Of a DNA stretch of 15,944 nucleotides, positions 14,132-15,944 are shown piece by piece. The stretch is from positions 1-15,944 of the forward strand of contig CAZBUK010000084.1 of the NCBI GenBank assembly GCA_964495085.1. Reading direction: 5' to 3'. Numbering within the stretch: position 1 is the first letter of the stretch; each line of letters opens with the position of its first letter. The position numbers and the translations under genes were made by a program. This stretch comes from CAZBUK01 sp964495085 (lineage in GTDB: Bacteria > Bacteroidota > Ignavibacteria > T3Sed10-11). The notes under the pieces are model-generated. The model was not told the origin of the DNA. It was given only the letters and a program-made list of their open reading frames with translations, and did no database searches.

Positions 14132-15918
14132 CACTCCTCCACCGTTGTCGCTATCACTTCCTCGAGCGAAGTCTCGCCACGTTTCATTCTATCCATGCCG
14201 GACTGCCTTAGGGACCACATACCCTGCTTTTGCGCCAGTTCCCGTATCGCATTCTCATCGATGTCGCCCCGGGCGGTCAGAATGAGACTTTTTATCTCTT
14301 TCGAGAAGAACAACGCTTCGTGGATCGCAGCTCTTCCTTTGTAGCCTCCGCCGCATTTGTTGCAGCCGACGGGTTCGAAGATCGTACTTTCTTTCAGCTC
14401 GGCTTCGGTGAAACCGAATTTTAGATAAATTTCCCAATCCGATTTCTTGATCGGCTTGCGGCAGATCTTACACAACGTTCTGAGCAGTCGCTGCGCGACG
14501 ATGATGTTGATTGCATATGCAATGAGGAACGGCTCGATGCCCATCTTATAGAGACGGGCAACTGCGCTCGGTGCGTCGTTCGTGTGGAGCGTTGAGAACG
14601 TAAGATGGCCCGTGTTCGCGAGCTTGATCGCTATCTCGGCAGTTTCCTTGTCACGCATCTCGCCGACGAGCACAATATCGGGGTCATGGCGAAGAATTCC
14701 GCGCAGCGCCTGGTCGAACGTCATTTTATGTCCGATCTTAAGCTGCCGCGCTCCATAGATTATATATTCGACCGGATCCTCGATCGTCAGGACGTTCACA
14801 GTCGGATCTATAACCTGATGCAGAGCAGCGATGAGTGTGGTGCTCTTGCCGCTTCCCGTCGGGCCGGTTAAAATCACGATGCCCTGGGGTTTGGAGATCG
14901 CTTTATAGAAGAAATCGCGGGCGGGACCCTGGAGACCGAGTTTCTCAAGATCCGTGATTACTTTCCGGTCGTCCAGAACCCTGATCACGATGCTCTCGTA
15001 CTTGTGCATGAACTCGGTCGATACGATCGGCAGGATGCTGACCCTGAACCGGATGCTATGCCCGTCGATGTTTCGCTCGATAAATCCGTCCTGCGAGGTT
15101 TCACGCTCGAAGCGGTCGACGTTTTTCGACCGGTCCTTGACCACCGCCGCGATCGCTTCGGGCATTGAATTCTCCTGGACATGCCAGAGCTTCAGGTCGC
15201 CGTCGACGCGAAAATGGAATTCCGTGCGTTTGCCGCGTTTTGGAATGACGTGGATATCGCTGGCATCTCTGCGGACCGCTTCGACGAGCGCTCCTTCGAT
15301 CAGATTGATCAGGGCGCTCTTGTTTATTTCAGCTTCGAGCTCTTCTTCGTTCACCCCTTCGTCAGACCGCATCGAGTCTTCGTCGAGCTCGACACCGCTG
15401 TCTTCGAGCATCTTTAAGAACTCATTCTTCTTCGGCATGACCAGATCGATCAGGGTCTTAACGTCGCCCATCCGCATGTAGCAGATCTCATACTTCTTCA
15501 CGCCGAAGTGACGCGCGATGCTCGGGATATTCCTTTCTGTCGGATCGGGAGTGACGATGATGAGTTTATCGGATTGCTTCTCGTCGAATCTGAGCGGAAC
15601 AGCACGTACCTGCACCATCAGCTCTTTGACGCCGTCGGGAATGCTTTCGATAAATTTTTTGATGAACTTCAGGCGGCTTTCGTCGATGTTCTCCTCGGTA
15701 AGCCGAACTTCACGGAATGCATATAGCGATGCGACTTCGCGGAAAATGAGGTCGTGGTCGAGACTGAATTCATGAACCAGTATCTGGCCGAGATTTCGTT
15801 TGAACTTTCCGTCATCCGACTCCCGCACTTTAATGGCTTTCTCAAGGGTCTCAAAATCGATAATCCCCTTGCTGAGCAATGTATATCCGATCTTATCGGA
15901 TATGTCGAAGTATGTCAT
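14131..15918 (-). CDS. pilB: PilB/GspE-type extension ATPase
   Basis: A 595-residue motor that powers pilus assembly or type II secretion from the cytoplasm. An MshEN-like N-terminal domain (about 1-160: GYTLLSKGIIDFETLEKAI, LGQILVHEFSL) precedes a linker and the T2SSE core. Walker A is GPTGSGKST (352-360), the Asp box TIEDPVEY is intact (378-385), Walker B is DIVLVGEMRD with E420, and the His box is STLHTND (442-448). A zinc-binding tetracysteine, C483xxC486 and C519xxC522, marks PilB/GspE and is absent from PilT. RFRVSILP (290-297) is the conserved arginine segment. The length is near the usual 560-580. The ATG at 15918 has little Shine-Dalgarno. It is separated from the pilins by 579 bases of repeat DNA, so it may be its own unit. 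The PilM-P set downstream favours PilB over GspE. Confidence 0.95.
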   Translation of the reverse strand: MTYFDISDKIGYTLLSKGIIDFETLEKAIKVRESDDGKFKRNLGQILVHEFSLDHDLIFREVASLYAFREVRLTEENIDESRLKFIKKFIESIPDGVKELMVQVRAVPLRFDEKQSDKLIIVTPDPTERNIPSIARHFGVKKYEICYMRMGDVKTLIDLVMPKKNEFLKMLEDSGVELDEDSMRSDEGVNEEELEAEINKSALINLIEGALVEAVRRDASDIHVIPKRGKRTEFHFRVDGDLKLWHVQENSMPEAIAAVVKDRSKNVDRFERETSQDGFIERNIDGHSIRFRVSILPIVSTEFMHKYESIVIRVLDDRKVITDLEKLGLQGPARDFFYKAISKPQGIVILTGPTGSGKSTTLIAALHQVIDPTVNVLTIEDPVEYIIYGARQLKIGHKMTFDQALRGILRHDPDIVLVGEMRDKETAEIAIKLANTGHLTFSTLHTNDAPSAVARLYKMGIEPFLIAYAINIIVAQRLLRTLCKICRKPIKKSDWEIYLKFGFTEAELKESTIFEPVGCNKCGGGYKGRAAIHEALFFSKEIKSLILTARGDIDENAIRELAQKQGMWSLRQSGMDRMKRGETSLEEVIATTVEE

Positions 15919-15944
15919 TGACGGTTGTGCTCTCGTTGTACGTT

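Noticed and set aside
14131..15918. Type II secretion gspE as the name for the extension ATPase
   Set aside because: Domains fit both, but the PilM-N and PilO-P proteins and a PilT-like motor in the cluster favour a type IV pilus assignment.

Overview
The window is 15.9 kb of a mid-GC bacterial chromosome. The 5' edge cuts a gene, and the last gene starts 26 bases before the 3' edge. No rRNA, tRNA, phage gene or transposase is visible. The pilus gene types (PilM-N, PilO-P, a short secretin, a DUF4900-like pilin, an Ig-domain lipoprotein) and the repeat-rich intergenic DNA look like an uncultured diderm bacterium, perhaps of the FCB group (Marinimicrobia, Calditrichota and relatives). That placement is an inference from gene style and is held with low confidence.

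Left part, plus strand, 1-3564: tetrapyrrole genes. The 3' two thirds of hemB (porphobilinogen synthase) is followed by an NAD-dependent epimerase/dehydratase. After 608 gene-free bases packed with repeats and hairpins comes hemL (glutamate-1-semialdehyde 2,1-aminomutase). HemL makes 5-aminolevulinate and HemB condenses two of them, so these are consecutive steps of the C5 heme route. A likely bidirectional terminator (3801-3852) lies between hemL and the convergent minus-strand cluster.

Right part, minus strand, 15918 down to 3974: a type IV pilus / type II secretion-like machine. In transcription order it holds a PilB/GspE extension ATPase; two small pilin-like proteins; a 485-residue PilX/DUF4900-like protein; a PilT-like ATPase with its own good sigma70-type promoter; a PilM-PilN fusion; a PilO-PilP fusion; a compact secretin; and a lipoprotein with a carboxypeptidase-regulatory-like domain and Ig-like (Big_1-type) repeats. 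Together they make a cytoplasmic motor pair, an inner-membrane alignment complex, an outer-membrane gate and candidate fibre subunits. The platform protein PilC and the prepilin peptidase PilD are not in the window.

Most unusual points: the alignment complex is condensed from four genes to two; the PilT-like ATPase has lost the acidic pair of its Asp box while keeping its catalytic residues; the pilin-like proteins have almost no leader peptide and no canonical Glu5; and the spacers carry arrays with 6-, 7- and 8-base periods plus several palindromes. Heptad arrays near the two ends of the pilus cluster share an exact 22-base match 9.8 kb apart.
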